From the NCBI GenBank assembly GCA_026413225.1, contig CM048560.1, positions 10,496,001-10,560,000 of the forward strand: a stretch of DNA of 64,000 nucleotides. The letters run 5' to 3'. The notes beneath the pieces are model-generated. The model was not told the DNA's origin, made no database searches, and was given only the letters and a program-made list of their open reading frames with translations. This document shows positions 1-11,584 of the stretch, in pieces. This stretch comes from Otis tarda. Taxonomy: Eukaryota; Chordata; Aves; Otidiformes; Otididae. Each line of letters opens with the position of its first letter. Position 1 is the first letter of the stretch. The translations under genes and the position numbers were made by a program.

Positions 1-1000
1 ATCAAATGTTTGTTTTGAATTTGACTTTTTAAAAATAATTTGCACTTCAAATATTAAATGCGGTAAAAAGCAAATACAATATGGCTTGTTCAAAATTTTA
101 TAAATTAATGATGACGATAAAATGGACTGTTCTGACTCTGTCTGAATTTTTATCATGTTTTATTCCCCTGAAATACAATTCTGGCAAAACTTACCAGACT
201 TTTTAAAGATTTGCATTATGACAAACCTCCATGTTCTGATGGAAGAGAATTCTATAAAACATCCTCCACATGACTGTAGGCACAATTGTCTGTGTCAAAT
301 ACTGTCATCTGTGTTAGATTAAATCACATAGAAGCCTGAAGATAGTGAGATCAGGGAACCTCTCAGCTGGATTTTAGTACGCTTTGCCATCCTTTGATAA
401 CAAATCTCCAGTTTTGGTTTTAATTGCTTAACTCATCTTCTCTAGCAATATGGTTGCATATGTTGAGAATTTCCAATTTATGGCAGAGGGCTTCCTGCCA
501 TCAAATCTTATCAAGTAATTGTTCTCTTAATGTGCCATCGCTAATTGTAGCATTAAGGAAAACAACACTGGTGATTTGGTGAATAGTCTGGCATGTCATA
601 TAACCTAGAAACCTATGGTTCCCATGACACAGATGCCTCTGGAATGTTTTGGCTAATTCTTCCATTCTAATCAACTGGTAATGGACATAAATTTAGCATA
701 TAACATTGTTAAAAACCCTAGGTGAACACTTACATTCTGGAATTGTCCCCAGAACAAGTGCCTCAAATTCCCTTTAAGCCACTACAAAGCTTTCATTCTG
801 CTGAGGCTGCTAAAAGCTGGTGTGGTCCTTGCGTGCATATGAGTATGTGCAGATATCTGAAGGAAACTCAGTCATTTGTTTTATAGGAAAGAGGCATCAA
901 TCCTATAGTTAATAACACTCGTTAACAATGACAGGAGAATATTTAAAAGGCCTTTGCATGGATTACAAATTAATTTGTTCTTCACCATTTTTTCTTCCAG
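1..1000. other. AT-rich non-coding stretch, nothing recognised
   Basis: No open frame longer than about 60 codons, no recognisable repeat and no RNA gene was seen. The sequence is AT-rich throughout, with scattered short T and A runs. It ends in a pyrimidine-rich tract that serves as a plausible 3' splice site for the candidate exon starting at 1001. Confidence 0.6.
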
Positions 1001-1103
1001 CCAGAGATGTCTGCCATGGTGCAGAATACTTTAGGACAACTGGAGATCGTAGTACAATCATGTCTGTGCCAGGCATATCTGAATGGTGTTGGTCACTACA
1101 ATG
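1001..1103 (+). other. Candidate exon (splice-flanked open stretch)
   Basis: Seen in the sequence: a strong pyrimidine tract ending in TTCTTCCAG stands just before 1001, and the segment ends in ATG followed by the donor-like GTGAGA at 1104. The 103 bases are open in frame 1 for 34 codons, from PEMSAMVQ at the start to GVGHYN at the end, with one base left over. If not spliced, the frame runs nine more codons to a TAG, and an AATAAA-type poly(A) signal follows near 1132, so a short terminal exon is the alternative. The leftover base is phase-compatible with the candidate exon at 5940. I do not recognise the peptide. Chance openness over 34 codons is not rare, so this is a lead rather than a gene call. 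Confidence 0.22.
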
Positions 1104-3689
1104 GTGAGAGAACAGCACTGGTGAAATAGGGAAATAAACAATTTTATACAAATCTTAAACAGCTGCCACATCTCACAGGGCAGAATATATCAGCTGTTCA
1201 CTTATACACCAAAGTGGGCGTAGTTCAGTAATGAGAGATGTGGTTCTAAGGTGAATATAGAATGTGAAGTGGTTTAGGATGAAAGGCAGAATATAAACGA
1301 CTGGTGCTGTTATCAGTGAAATATATTTTTTAAGGTAAAAATGTTCTTCCCGTATTTGGCACATCTTTCCTCTTTGAATTTCCAGAATACGTATACAAAA
1401 ACATATAATGAAAATTCGTTCCCTTAACTATGTGAGAACAGAGACAAGTAAAATCTTAATTTAGTAGAAAAACCCATATTTCATGGTTCCTGCATTCCTG
1501 GAAATTAATGTTTCATGGATATGTTGCCTCCACAGTAAAATATTAAAGCTTTTCTGGTGACATAATGAACCTAAAGAGTAAAGAAACACAAGCCCTCCAG
1601 AGGCTTAAATGAATGAGATTGCTGCAGACTGAATAATATTTTGGTTTCCTCCTTTTCCAAGGTGTATTTTAATTCAAAAACTGCCAGTCAACCAGTGTTG
1701 GCTATCCATTAAATGTTCATGAATTTGGGTAAGGGCCATTCTTGGCTTAAAAGTGCAGGGCTCTCTGGACTTTACCATAGTATGTAATAATAATAATAAT
1801 GAATCAGAAATTTCAAACATAAGATCTTGCTTAGAAATCATCTATGTTTCAGTTGCTCTTTGGCATTCAAGGACTGGATAATCAACTCAGTTGCTCTACT
1901 TCAACTTTCAGGTTATTTAAACCGTGGATTTAAAGAAGTCCTTAGCTCATCGGATTGCAGTGGGAGTTTGAATCCCATTTGTTTGGTCCTCATTTAGGAC
2001 TCGTCCCTTATCTCAACAATACCAGAAATTTAATCCAAGATCAAGACCTTGGCTGAGGCAAGGTTCACAGAACATTCAACACCAACAGGTAATTAGTGAA
2101 ATACTCAATTAGTCTTTCAATCAGATGTTTCTCCCTGGCAACCACTACTCGAGTAATCACTTAGCCAAAGTGCAGTAAAGCCCACTTCTGCCATGTCACC
2201 ACCAAAGCTCTTGGGTAATGCCTGGTGCCTCCATATCAGGTCCAGCGCTTCTATTCTGTGTTACTGAAGGCCATGTGTTATCTTTTTTGTATGAATGCGA
2301 AGTTCCTCACAAAACAGATCCTCAAGCCCTTACAGAACCCCCCAAATGCTACTGCAACCCCATAAAAAATGTAGGGAAGCAATTATTGCAGCAGTCTGAA
2401 CAGCAATCCCAACTGTGCAGCTCCAGCAACCATCAAAGCTCAAGCTGTTCATGTTCCGAAGGCAACTCAGACATTACAAATGTCCTTTTATTCCTAATTG
2501 GAAGAGAGAGTCATCATTTTGAAACATATTCCTGAATGAATGTTCTAAGATGTTTTGTTTCTGAAGTATTGAAATGATCATATCAAATATTTTTAGTTTT
2601 AATTTCTTGTTTGGATATTTACATAATCTAGTCTAAACTGACATGTTATGTGAGATGATAATATAATACATTATATAGTATTATAATAGTTGAAGTGAAA
2701 CATTAGTTTCCTATAGAATACTCTTGTCCCCAAATTTAGTGAAACAAGTCAGCAGTTTCCAGAGGAAACAGTAATTTCAAGAGGAACAGTCTTGTCAAGA
2801 AGTATTTGCCCAAGCTCTTTTTCTCCAGATATATCCCATCCATTCAGGAAGCTTGCAGTGTGCCTCATCTAAGGAGCAGCCACTTGAGGCTCTTTGACAG
2901 ACAGGAAGAAGAAACTGGCACCTCTAGAGCAATTCAGACCACCTCAGAGCTGAACTGGCTTGAAATAAGAGAATCTCCCCTCTCCCTGGTGGTTGTACAG
3001 TGGGAATGAAAGTGCATCCTTGTTCTAACCAATTCAGCATCTTCATTGTTAACGTCAGTCAGAAGTGCAGTGTGATCTGAGGAGCTGTGACTGTCAAAAT
3101 CAGAAAAAAAAGCATGGACTTGGATAACCAAACACCCATTAAAAATCAGAGTCACGGTAGAGGGGCACTACATTAATGGGAGCCATATATCACAGCATAA
3201 CGCCAACTGACAAAAGCTTTGCCAGTTATTCCATTGAGTGCCCTGAGTACCCTTATGCCATTCACTTGTTTTTTTCCGCTCTCTTAATCCAGGCTCCCCA
3301 GAGCGTTTACAACAGCATATAGACAGTAGGCCTGTCCAGAGGAACTTGACTGTTATGTGTGATTAAAACCAGTTGTGTTGCATCCCATCCCTCTTCTCTT
3401 CCTTTGATGCTTCTTCCAACTTGCCAAGAAAATCCCTCCTCCACTTGCCAAAAATGATTTGTTCTCTGTGGACATCACCGCATCTCACTGAAGTAAAACA
3501 GATTACCTTTGATTTTAAGAGGAGGTAATTCTGTTTATCTGAGAGCAATAACAACACGCTGTATTTCAAACATACAGGTTAATACCTGTCTCTTTCAATT
3601 GATGTCAAGTAGGCACTCCAGACCTTTGTAACAAACAAAGCTCACGTTCTCATCATCACCATAAATAATATTTGTATGACACTATACAT
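1104..3689. other. Non-coding stretch with one short (TAA)n tract
   Basis: Apart from the short TAA run at 1785-1800 I recognise nothing here. Around 2590-2700 the sequence is very AT-rich with stacked ATAAT/TATAT words. The 105-codon frame at 2218-2535 is serine- and glutamine-rich, has no recognisable domain or splice context, and is treated as chance. Confidence 0.5.
1785..1800. repeat. (TAA)n short tandem repeat
   Basis: Just over five consecutive TAA units followed by a G. Short enough to be stable; no associated element is visible. Confidence 0.85.
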
Positions 3690-3800
3690 CCCTAGATCTT
3701 GAAGCCTGCATTATCTTTGTGTTTGGGATAAGGAAACTGAGGCACAGAAGGGTAATCTGGGCTACATTACAGCTTTACATAAGTGGGAGCTGTGAGTGAT
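3690..3800 (+). repeat. MIR-type SINE remnant
   Basis: The stretch around 3727-3755 reads AAGGAAACTGAGGCACAGAA followed by GGGTAATCT. This matches the conserved MIR core in which a GAGGAAACTGAGGCACAG phrase precedes the 'AGGTTAAGTAACTTG' part. The preceding segment is compatible with the 'counts/average' part of the MIR consensus but diverged. The tRNA-like head and 3' tail are not identifiable, so boundaries are approximate. Orientation follows the consensus sense strand. Family assignment is from memory, not an alignment. Confidence 0.5.
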
Positions 3801-4750
3801 TAACACCTCCACAAATCAGGCCACTACAGGAACTACAGACTGTTTTGCAGGCAGACATAAACTTACTGTGCTTGTGCTTGGAACAGATTGAAACAGCATG
3901 GTTGTGGTTAGCCTGCTTATTAGGCCAACTTGATATGTCCTGCAAAGAGAGGGCTCAGGCTGAACATTGTGCTCGTGAACATAAACAGTTTCTGTTCCTT
4001 TCAAAGCATTGAAAGAACAATCTTGTGTATGCCTGCAGCAAAAATAAAGACAGAAAACTGGTAGAAAGTCTCTCTTTCCTGTATCTCTCTTCCAAAAGTG
4101 TTGAATTTGCAGGTATTTCAGCCTGTTCTGGTATTTTCAGGCACCTGAGACTAAGATTTTTGGAGGCATTTGAAGATGTAGAAGTCCTGAAAGTGCACCG
4201 TGGCTTAGCAGATACCTGTTGGTGGCTGTGAATGCCTGTAAGTCTCTAAAGATTTGGCTTGTAGGAACCTCAGCTTCACACAAGACTACATTTTCAGAAT
4301 TATCTAGGAGACCAGATTTGCAAGCATTTAAGTGCCTGTCAGTGGAGGTAGGCATCTAGAGGAATTTCTAAGTTTAGCATCAGCATGTCTTTGAAAACCC
4401 CTCAGGGATATGTAGGCATCTTAGGTACAAATAATCTCACTCGATTTGAGACACCTAAATATAGATGTCTTATCTAAGATAATTGTCTCTTTGCAGTCAG
4501 TGGAGAAAAACTGGCTCATGCAGGAGACATTCATGGCAGGCTCATGCATTCATCCCGTTCTGGACAGAGGTATTAGAGAGCCAAGCAATAGCAAAGTCCT
4601 TCTGAAAGCTCCATTCAACTTTACCACTTTAGAGTAACTTGAACTGATTTCTGGGTACATTATGTCTGATTGTTCCCCTGTCCCTAACCTCTGACAATGC
4701 CCTGTGAATGTAACATCCTGATTCAGAGACTGTCTTTTCCAGATCTGTAG
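3801..4750. other. Non-coding stretch, nothing recognised
   Basis: Only short frames (under 76 codons) without recognisable content occur here. No repeat family was recognised. Confidence 0.5.
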
Positions 4751-4822
4751 CAGAGATTCCCAAACAGTGGCACACATGCCACAAGTGCTGTCAAATCTCT
4801 ACAAAGTGGTATGCAACATTTT
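4751..4822 (+). mobile_element. hAT-Charlie-like MITE terminus (fragment)
   Basis: The segment starts with CAGAGATTCCCAAACAGTGG, a recognisable form of the CAGGGGTTCCCAAACTGTGG terminal inverted repeat of hAT-Charlie DNA transposons. It is followed by the GTGGCACACATGCC and 'GGTATGCAAC' words common in such elements. A matching inverted terminus is not secure; the best candidate is a weak CACTGTTTGCC word near 5226, without convincing target-site duplications. It is therefore called as one end of a decayed non-autonomous element. No transposase coding sequence is present. Confidence 0.4.
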
Positions 4823-5027
4823 CTGAGCAGCCTGCTCTGCGCACGTGCAGCCTGACACTGCTGGGAACAGCTTCAGTTCTTGCTGCCACTGCTGCTGGGA
4901 CGATACACCAGTGTGGAAATCCTTCCACATTCCTCCAATAACAGAATAACAAACACATCATTGTCAACTCTGGAAAGTCAAGAATCACAGATTTAGCTTC
5001 CAAATCTTTGTTTGGAAGATTTCTCTC

Positions 5028-5073
5028 TGTGTGTACACACACGGTTAACAGTTTTACAGATGTATGCGCATAC
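5028..5073. repeat. Two adjacent perfect palindromes
   Basis: A 14-bp perfect palindrome (TGTGTGTACACACA, 5028-5041) lies 20 bp upstream of a 12-bp perfect palindrome (GTATGCGCATAC, 5062-5073). Both are alternating purine-pyrimidine, the sequence type that can adopt Z-form or cruciform structure. The first probably arose by microsatellite-like slippage of a TG/CA tract; no origin is evident for the second. Confidence 0.9.
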
Positions 5074-5404
5074 GTGTGGAACATTCGCAGTTTGTGTTAG
5101 CCAAGGTGACCTGTGGTCCTTGGAATATGTGTGGCTTGCCAGCTTTTCACAAGGCATCTGCTGCAGTGAAACAGGGGCCGCTGTGTAATCTAGATCCCCA
5201 ACCACACAAAGAAATGGTACAGCACTGTTTGCCAAAGCAACTGTTGCTGGATCAGCATTGGATGTCATCTGCTTAACCTGGCTCCATCCCAGGACTCCAT
5301 GGCAGGATCCCTTGGGTGACACCTGGCATGTCTCACTTGTAAAACCCACTCAGATCTGCCCTAGCCTCTTTGAATTATGTTGCTTGTATCTTAAGCCTCT
5401 CAGT

Positions 5405-5485
5405 CATGTGAGGATTTTGTAATGTAGTACATAGGATCAGGTAAGATGACCTAATGACCTTGTGGCTCCCTTCTCTATGGCTGCA
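5405..5485 (+). repeat. Possible ancient CR1/L3 3'-end remnant
   Basis: The words GGATCAG, AGATGACCTAATGACC and GGCTCCCTTCTCTATGG occur in the order and spacing of the conserved 3' end of CR1/L3 LINEs, where a 'gatgatctaa...ccttctggc...tctatg' pattern is usual. No coding part or clear tail repeat is attached. It could be chance; the call depends on consensus recall. Confidence 0.33.
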
Positions 5486-5939
5486 TGTAATCACAGGGCA
5501 CAGCAGGTGTGAGATGCTTCTCACCTAATTTGGACATCTAAGAGACACTTGTCTGAGGTTAAGGTAGTTGTCAAGACTTCCCATGATTTAACTGGGAAGA
5601 GATCAGCTCCTCCCAGAAAGTTTCTTCCCTCCTGCAGTGGTTATCCTGTATACTCAACGGTAGAAGGAGCCGACAGGACTGTCTTAGGATAAGACAGGTC
5701 ATTCTTAGGTATTTAAGTGAGATGAGATGAATTCCAGCTCAAGCGTATGGGAATTCACGGACGCCACTGTGAGACCAGTGGTCAGTGCATTCAAGTCTGT
5801 TCTTTCTCCCATAGATGCGGAACTTGGATCTGCAGCCCCAGCTGTAAAAACCTTACAACTCTGAAAGTCTCTACGAGGACCAAAGTGAAAGTTGTCTGAA
5901 ATTACTCCATGCTGGACCGTTTAGCATTTTCCTTTTCAG

Positions 5940-6025
5940 AAAGTACAGGCATGAATACTCCTGAAAACTCAGTGAAGTACAAAATTGCACTGATGTTTGG
6001 CTTGTATCTCCCCCGGATAGACGTG
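5940..6025 (+). other. Candidate exon (splice-flanked open stretch)
   Basis: A good acceptor (TTTTCCTTTTCAG) precedes 5940 and a near-consensus donor (GTG|GTAAGT) begins at 6026. The 86-base segment is open only in its third frame, for 28 codons: STGMNTPENSVKYK, then IALMFGLYLPRIDV. The other two frames have stops. The two leading bases AA would complete a codon with the single G left by the candidate exon at 1001-1103, so the two are phase-compatible. I do not recognise the peptide. A long non-coding RNA exon is an equally good explanation. Confidence 0.25.
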
Positions 6026-8934
6026 GTAAGTTTTCTCAGGGATGCTTTTTGCACTCTGGATTGATCGGTTTACCAATGAGCCAGGGCTGACCCTCTGTTG
6101 GGTCTTACTAAGTAACACATTAGTTTTATTTATGGATCAGTTCATGTGTGCATTGCTAAATAAACAAGTGGCTTCTGCTAAAATCAGGGTGCCATTGGCA
6201 AACTCTTAAAAATCCAACCCATAAAATAAACAGACTCCAGGAGTTACCTGTGACTCCTGCCACTGCAGCAACTTCAAGGTAACAAGAAGTCAATAAACCC
6301 CCACCAACAAAATCCCCACTGGGATCCAGCAACTGAGACTCTGAAGCAGCAGTCATCAAGAGAAACTAAGCGATTCAGTAAAACATTAAAGTTCCCAGAG
6401 GAACCATATTTGGGCTGCCTTGATTTCGTGAGAGAGGCAGCCCTGACCACTTACCAAAGGCAAAACATAGACCATTGAAGAGGCTCCTGCTTGGATAGTG
6501 TCTGTAGAGCCACTCTGCTGTCTGACTTGCTCCCTGCCTGTGATTAGGTTGTGTATCATCTTTGGCTGTCTAGATGCTGTCTGAGCACATGAGTACTTTC
6601 TCACCCTACGCTAAGTCATTTCACTGCTCAGGTAGGATTCAGTCCCTGTCATTCTGTTCTCCTCCATCTTGTAGATCCCCAAGCTAATGTCTGATAGTGC
6701 CTTCAGTTTGCAGCATGCAGTAATTCTGATTTCAGTGGGCAAAGCAAACTCTGTCTTTGCCCTAATATAGCTGAGATCAGTAACTAATTATCTCTTTTTC
6801 TGGACTCTTTCAGCACAGGTAGCTTTGTCCTGTCTCCCCCAACAGACTGCAGGAAGGAGAGAAATGCCGCGTCACAAAAGATGGCTGAGCACATCATTGT
6901 GGTGATCCAAACCAGCCATGCAACAGCCAGGACAGGTGCACATATCAAACAGAAAGAATTTAGGAACCAGTGGACTGCTTTCCATCGATGCCTTCTCAGG
7001 TAGATGGATCTACTCACAGTCAGGTTTTTATGGCCTCCAGCATCTCAGCATCAGAGCATGTTGTATTAATTAGTACCTTGATCCTTTCTACTCCAGTGTC
7101 AGTGGAGAGGGACTAGGTAGCTTCACTGCATGTATGGGAACCCCAGAAAGCAGAGTTACATTCATCTCATTTTACTTCAACTGTTTAGTCCAACTGGTTA
7201 TTACAACTGCCTAATAATCAGGGAAGCAAGCATTTAACAAAGCAGCTTACAGCACCTCTGCAAGACTTCTCAGTCCCTCTGATGCTAGTGGATAAATCTG
7301 ACATTAGGAATATCATACCACTGAGCCATTTTCTCTCTTATTTGTGTAAACTGAAGAGATTTGAGTTTCCAGTGTGGTAAACAAAGATTTCAGAATTCCT
7401 TCCTCCTCCCAAATAACTTTCCCTGAAATTGACATGGCAAACAGAACCCTCACTCTCAAAAAAAGCCTTTCTGCTTGGTGTTGTTTTTGTAACTGATCCT
7501 CTCCTGGAAAACAAGCAACTCAAATTTCTGCTAAAAATAATCCAAGAGAACTTCTTAACAATAACATTACAAGTAGTCTTGTACTCTGGTCCACTGGGTT
7601 CTGTGACAGAAGAGTGGACACACCCATTGATGAATCGTGTGTGATAAAGAAGTACTAGGGCAGCTGGTGGCACCCAGAGAGAGGCACAGAGTGCCTGGCT
7701 CCCCTTTAGCTTTGTCCCCTGCTTGTTCAGACAAGACTGGACAGAGCAGCATCTAGCACCTGGGACCTGGAGACAGAAAGAAGCAGTGGCCTCGTGCTGG
7801 GCATGTGTGAGTTGCAAAGGTGGTGGCACGAAAGGAGAGGGATGTTTGACATAGAAAGCAGGAGACTCGACAGGCTGGAATATTTTCATCCTCAAACACC
7901 CCCTTGTGAGAATAATTTTCAAATAATGGCATTTTACGGAATAATAATCTTGTGTTTGTAGTTAACACCTTCTAAGGCTTAATGGCACCATGAAGGTTAG
8001 AAAGTTGTTCTTCCAAAAAGAAAATTATCACATAACTAGAGAATGTAGAAGTGGATCTGACTTGCCTTTGCAGATTTCTGCACAGTGGCAGAAATCAATG
8101 CTCAAGACAAAGGTCATGAGTAAGAAGGAGGCAGAATAGTAGACAGGGAAAAAAAACCCCAGGGATTGTGCAACTCCTTTTGACTGGAGAAGAAAGTTTG
8201 ACAAGAGACTTACTGCCTGTCACATAGTCTAGGAATATGTGTTGGAACTGTGCCGTCTAAATGTCTTTATTTAAGTTTTGGCCTAAAAGCACAAAGCAGC
8301 TTACAGCACTTTCATTCATAGGTCTCAAAGGGTGCAGCGCAGAGAGAAGCATATGGTGCTCCCTGCTGTAGAGGGAAAACAATGACCTGGAGCATCATAT
8401 CACTGAGTAGCCAAAGTTAGGAATCCCACCTCAATCGATCCTGTCTCCAGACAAAACTGCCACTTCCCCATGAGTGCAACAGGTAAGGTTTTCACAGGCT
8501 GGGGCTTGGCTTTCTTTGGCATGCCATGTACCTTTTCTTCACAAGGGAGCTGAGAATGACAACTAGCAACCAGCTCTTGGCCAGGGCCTCGCTGCTGCTA
8601 GAAGCAGAGCAGAGCCTGCAAGAAGAGTATCTTGGTATGGTAGGACAGGAGTTTCAGCCAGGACAGCTGAGGTGAAAATCCTGCACAAATCATATGAGAC
8701 ACCCTTGCAGCTCAAGTCATCTATCAGTTAATCCTCCCTTTGGCAATCTCCCCACTTACCCCTTCCATCAAAGGAGCTTGGATTACAACAGCTGCTGTCT
8801 TAATGAGTGAGACTCTGAAGGAAGTTGGTTTCTCCAGGACAAAAAATAAAGTACTTTGCACTCTTTGGATCACCTTGCCTCTTAAGGGAACTAAGCATTT
8901 AACAAAATGTTACTGAGCCTCAGGGGGAGGCAAG
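6026..8934. other. Non-coding stretch, nothing firmly recognised
   Basis: A 194-codon minus-strand frame at 7338-7922 has no recognisable domain and is regarded as chance. A 32-base segment at 8451-8482 is bounded by CTGTCTCCAG and GTAAGG and could be a micro-exon, but it is too short to judge. The GGTGCTCCCTGCTGTAG word near 8356 is a weak match to a reversed CTCF core. Confidence 0.45.
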
Positions 8935-9062
8935 TACTAACACAGGGAGCTGGGCATACAGATGAGTTGGGGCCAAGAGAAGCTAAGTGCCTTGTCTCAT
9001 GCTGCAAAGTAATCATGACCTAAACTGGGCACAGAATCTGCGTGTCCCACCTTGCAGGTTTT
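8935..9062 (+). repeat. MIR-type SINE remnant
   Basis: Read along the plus strand, the words AGGCAAGTACTAAC, CAGATGAGTTGGG, AAGAGAAGCTAAGTGCCTTG, 'CATGCTGCAAAGTAATCA' and GGGCACAGAATCTGCGTG follow the MIR consensus order: 'aggtactat...cagatgaggaaactg...gagaggttaagtaacttgcccaa...cagc.agta...cagagc.ggatt'. Divergence is high, which fits great age. The head is missing. Confidence 0.55.
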
Positions 9063-9678
9063 TGAGCAGATTGTGAGGCCAAGGCCCTGGCCATTCACTG
9101 TCACTACAGACCTAGTGGTGTTCTTTGGCAGAGGAAAGGTGTTAACTCACGTTTCCTGGATGCACTCCAACTTGACTGACTATATTCTTGCTTTTTTAAA
9201 TTCCTGCCCCACCCAACCAACCAATTTTGACTGCTGGTTCTCCCAATTGCTTGTTGCTGTTGGTTTTGGAAGGGCCCCTCTTTCACCCTGGAGCTCACTA
9301 CATTGTGTTGCTTAAATGATCTCAGGTTGTGAGACTATCTTCCTGTTCTAGAGAAGCACGTTTGCAAGACGAGTTCCTCCTCTTCCTTACCAACCCTTGG
9401 AAGTGTGGATGTCACAAGGAGGATGGTGGAGTAGCATGGTCTCATGTGCTGTTGCAGAACTGATGTGCTTAGAGAGCACTTTGCAGTTTCTCAGTTCCTC
9501 CCACTGCTCTTTTCCCTGTAACTATTGGAACAAACTGCCCATGCCCCTCTAATCAAAGAAATGTGAAGTTAGCAAGAGGCCCCAAGTACATTTCCTGGCA
9601 AGAAGACAAAAGTAAGTCTACTGAGAAGTTTATGCAAAGAGACTATTTCTAGTATATACAGTTCTGTTTTGTTCTCAG
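9063..9678. other. Non-coding stretch, nothing recognised
   Basis: Only short chance frames are present. The last bases form a pyrimidine tract (TTCTGTTTTGTTCTCAG) that serves as acceptor for the candidate exon at 9679. Confidence 0.5.
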
Positions 9679-9792
9679 ATGCCCATACCAAAGCAATTAC
9701 CGTACAGGAGATGCTGACTGGCTGGAAGAACCTGTTCATTCTGGGTCTGTAATGGAGTCTGTGAGGAGCTCAGCTTCCTGGTGTGGAAGAAG
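9679..9792 (+). other. Candidate exon (splice-flanked)
   Basis: A strong acceptor (TTTTGTTCTCAG) precedes 9679 and a donor (AAG|GTAAATG) begins at 9793. The second frame is open for 37 codons across the 114 bases, starting CPYQSNYRTGDADWLEEP, with two bases left over. The first frame begins with ATG but stops after 12 codons. Its entry phase does not fit the candidate exon at 5940-6025. Its exit phase does fit the candidate exon at 26864, but at 17 kb distance that is weak support. It may be an exon of a non-coding transcript, or chance. Confidence 0.18.
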
Positions 9793-11584
9793 GTAAATGT
9801 GTCTGAGGAAGGGAGGCTGGGACATGTTTGGAAGGGTAACCTTTCTGGGCTGGGAGCCTACTTTTTAATTTATTTGGTGGTCCAGGAAAATTCACCACAT
9901 CACATTCTTCAGCTCCTATTTCCACTGAGGCAATTACATCACCCCGGAGTCTTAGCTAGCTAACAGGGATGCAGCTGTATAAAGCACAGGCTGGCCACTT
10001 CACGATGGCAGCAATGCGATTTGTCCTTAAGACAAACAAAGTTGCACAGGAGAGCAGAAGTCTGGGTCCAGCCAGGGAAATGCAGATCCAAGGCCAACTC
10101 TGAACTTCGAGCCAGCTCACAGATTGTTTTTTCCATGTCTGCTTTTACCCCACCCTTGAGCTTCTCACATCAGATCCAGAGACACATGTGGCCTCTATGT
10201 TCCTGTAAGCACAACAGCTGCTGTTTCTGGGTTCCTGGGAGAAATGCCCAGGATGAGTATCAGGGCTTTCCAAGTTGATAACTCCAGTGGTCTGAGAAGC
10301 ATTTTGATGGTCTGGAGTTGCATCTTGGCTTCTTGACAGCATTGTAATTTCCAAAATAAGGATGAGAGATTAAGGCCTGCAGGAGCTGGGGAAAAGACTG
10401 GGACACAGGGTTGTGGCAAAGTGCTGAGAGCTGAGGAAGGTGGAAGGGGAGAGCCCTAGAATGTGGAGTTTCCACAGCAGAGAGTCAGTGGCTCTCCCGC
10501 TCACATACTCACTTTTTGGTGTCGTCTCACATGCTAGTGTGAACAGAGGAGAAAATTTAATGTCAGCAGGGTCACAGCCCCTTGCTATAGCGTGCCTGGG
10601 TTCAGACACTCAGTATTCAAAGGGACATTGGGGTTTTTACTCACAGAGTGTCACAGCACCTCTGAGAGATGTCCAAGTACTTTACCACTGTTTTTCTCAC
10701 AGTAGTGGTAAAGCAGTGAGGGGAATCACATTTCACAGCCAGAGAGTGTGGTAGTGTCAAAGCCAGAAGGAGAAAACTGAGGGCTGCCTGGTGCTCAGCT
10801 CACTGCCTTCTCCAGACCCTGCTGCCTTCTCTGAAGAACACTGAATTCTGCTTCTGAACTCCATGTCTCACGTTTCTAGTCTGTCTTTACATGAAAATCT
10901 TAACAACAGTTTTAAACTGGTATAATTGGTTTTGATAAAATGCATCTCTAAGCTCTTGCAGGCAGGGATTCTGTTTCCAAGAGCTGAACTGTTCCTCCTT
11001 CAATGCAATGCAACCATACTCTAAGAGAGTTAATAAATCCATGCGTGCCCTTTAAAAGAAGAAATCAGGAGGATTTTTTAGACATTTTTAGGCAAAGGTT
11101 CCTTTTTTTTTTCATGCAGCCTCCTTGGTAACCAGTTAAAACAAATTCCTTCAGACTGTAAACTAGAGATAATGGAGTTCACCTTTAATCTCGGTCGCTG
11201 CAGATCAAGTTACCTCTTAGAAATTACTTATCCTGGCCAAGCAAATGAATTGGAATTGATGTTCTTAATTGTTTTCTAAATTGCTGTTCCCCACTCCCTT
11301 CCTCCCCTTCTCTCCACACAGCTGTTTTGCATCAGAGTCTAGTCTAATGGGTACTGTCACTCACACGAGGGGGTGAAGTCATGTGGTCATAAAAGAGAAA
11401 GATTGGGGGAAGAGAGGGAAATACCACCCAGTGCATTATCTGGCTGTGACACACACAAATTGAATAGAAATATTTCCTCCTAGGGGGCTAGTCCCAACAA
11501 TGGACACAGTTCGGTCTTGGGCTAGAAAAATGTGGAGACCCGCTCCGTTCTCTGATACTCTTTTCTCTCTCACGGAGGAGGAAG
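9793..11584. other. Non-coding stretch with one hairpin
   Basis: Contains the short inverted repeat at 10681-10712. Overlapping minus-strand frames of 69-79 codons at 10145-10609 have no recognisable content. A run of T at about 11102-11112 is present. Nothing else was recognised. Confidence 0.5.
10681..10712. repeat. Inverted repeat, 9-bp arms
   Basis: TTTACCACT at 10681-10689 pairs perfectly with AGTGGTAAA at 10704-10712 around a 14-base loop. No flanking pairing extends the stem, so a microRNA-type hairpin is not indicated. Confidence 0.85.

Noticed and set aside
1935-1990. tRNA-like B-box word (GAGTTTGAATCCC)
   Set aside because: No A box at the right distance, no cloverleaf can be folded, and no SINE tail follows.
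7338-7922. 194-codon minus-strand open frame
   Set aside because: No family recognised, no splice context, and it overlaps other frames on both strands.
10681-10712. Possible microRNA hairpin
   Set aside because: Only nine pairs with a 14-base loop and no extended stem.
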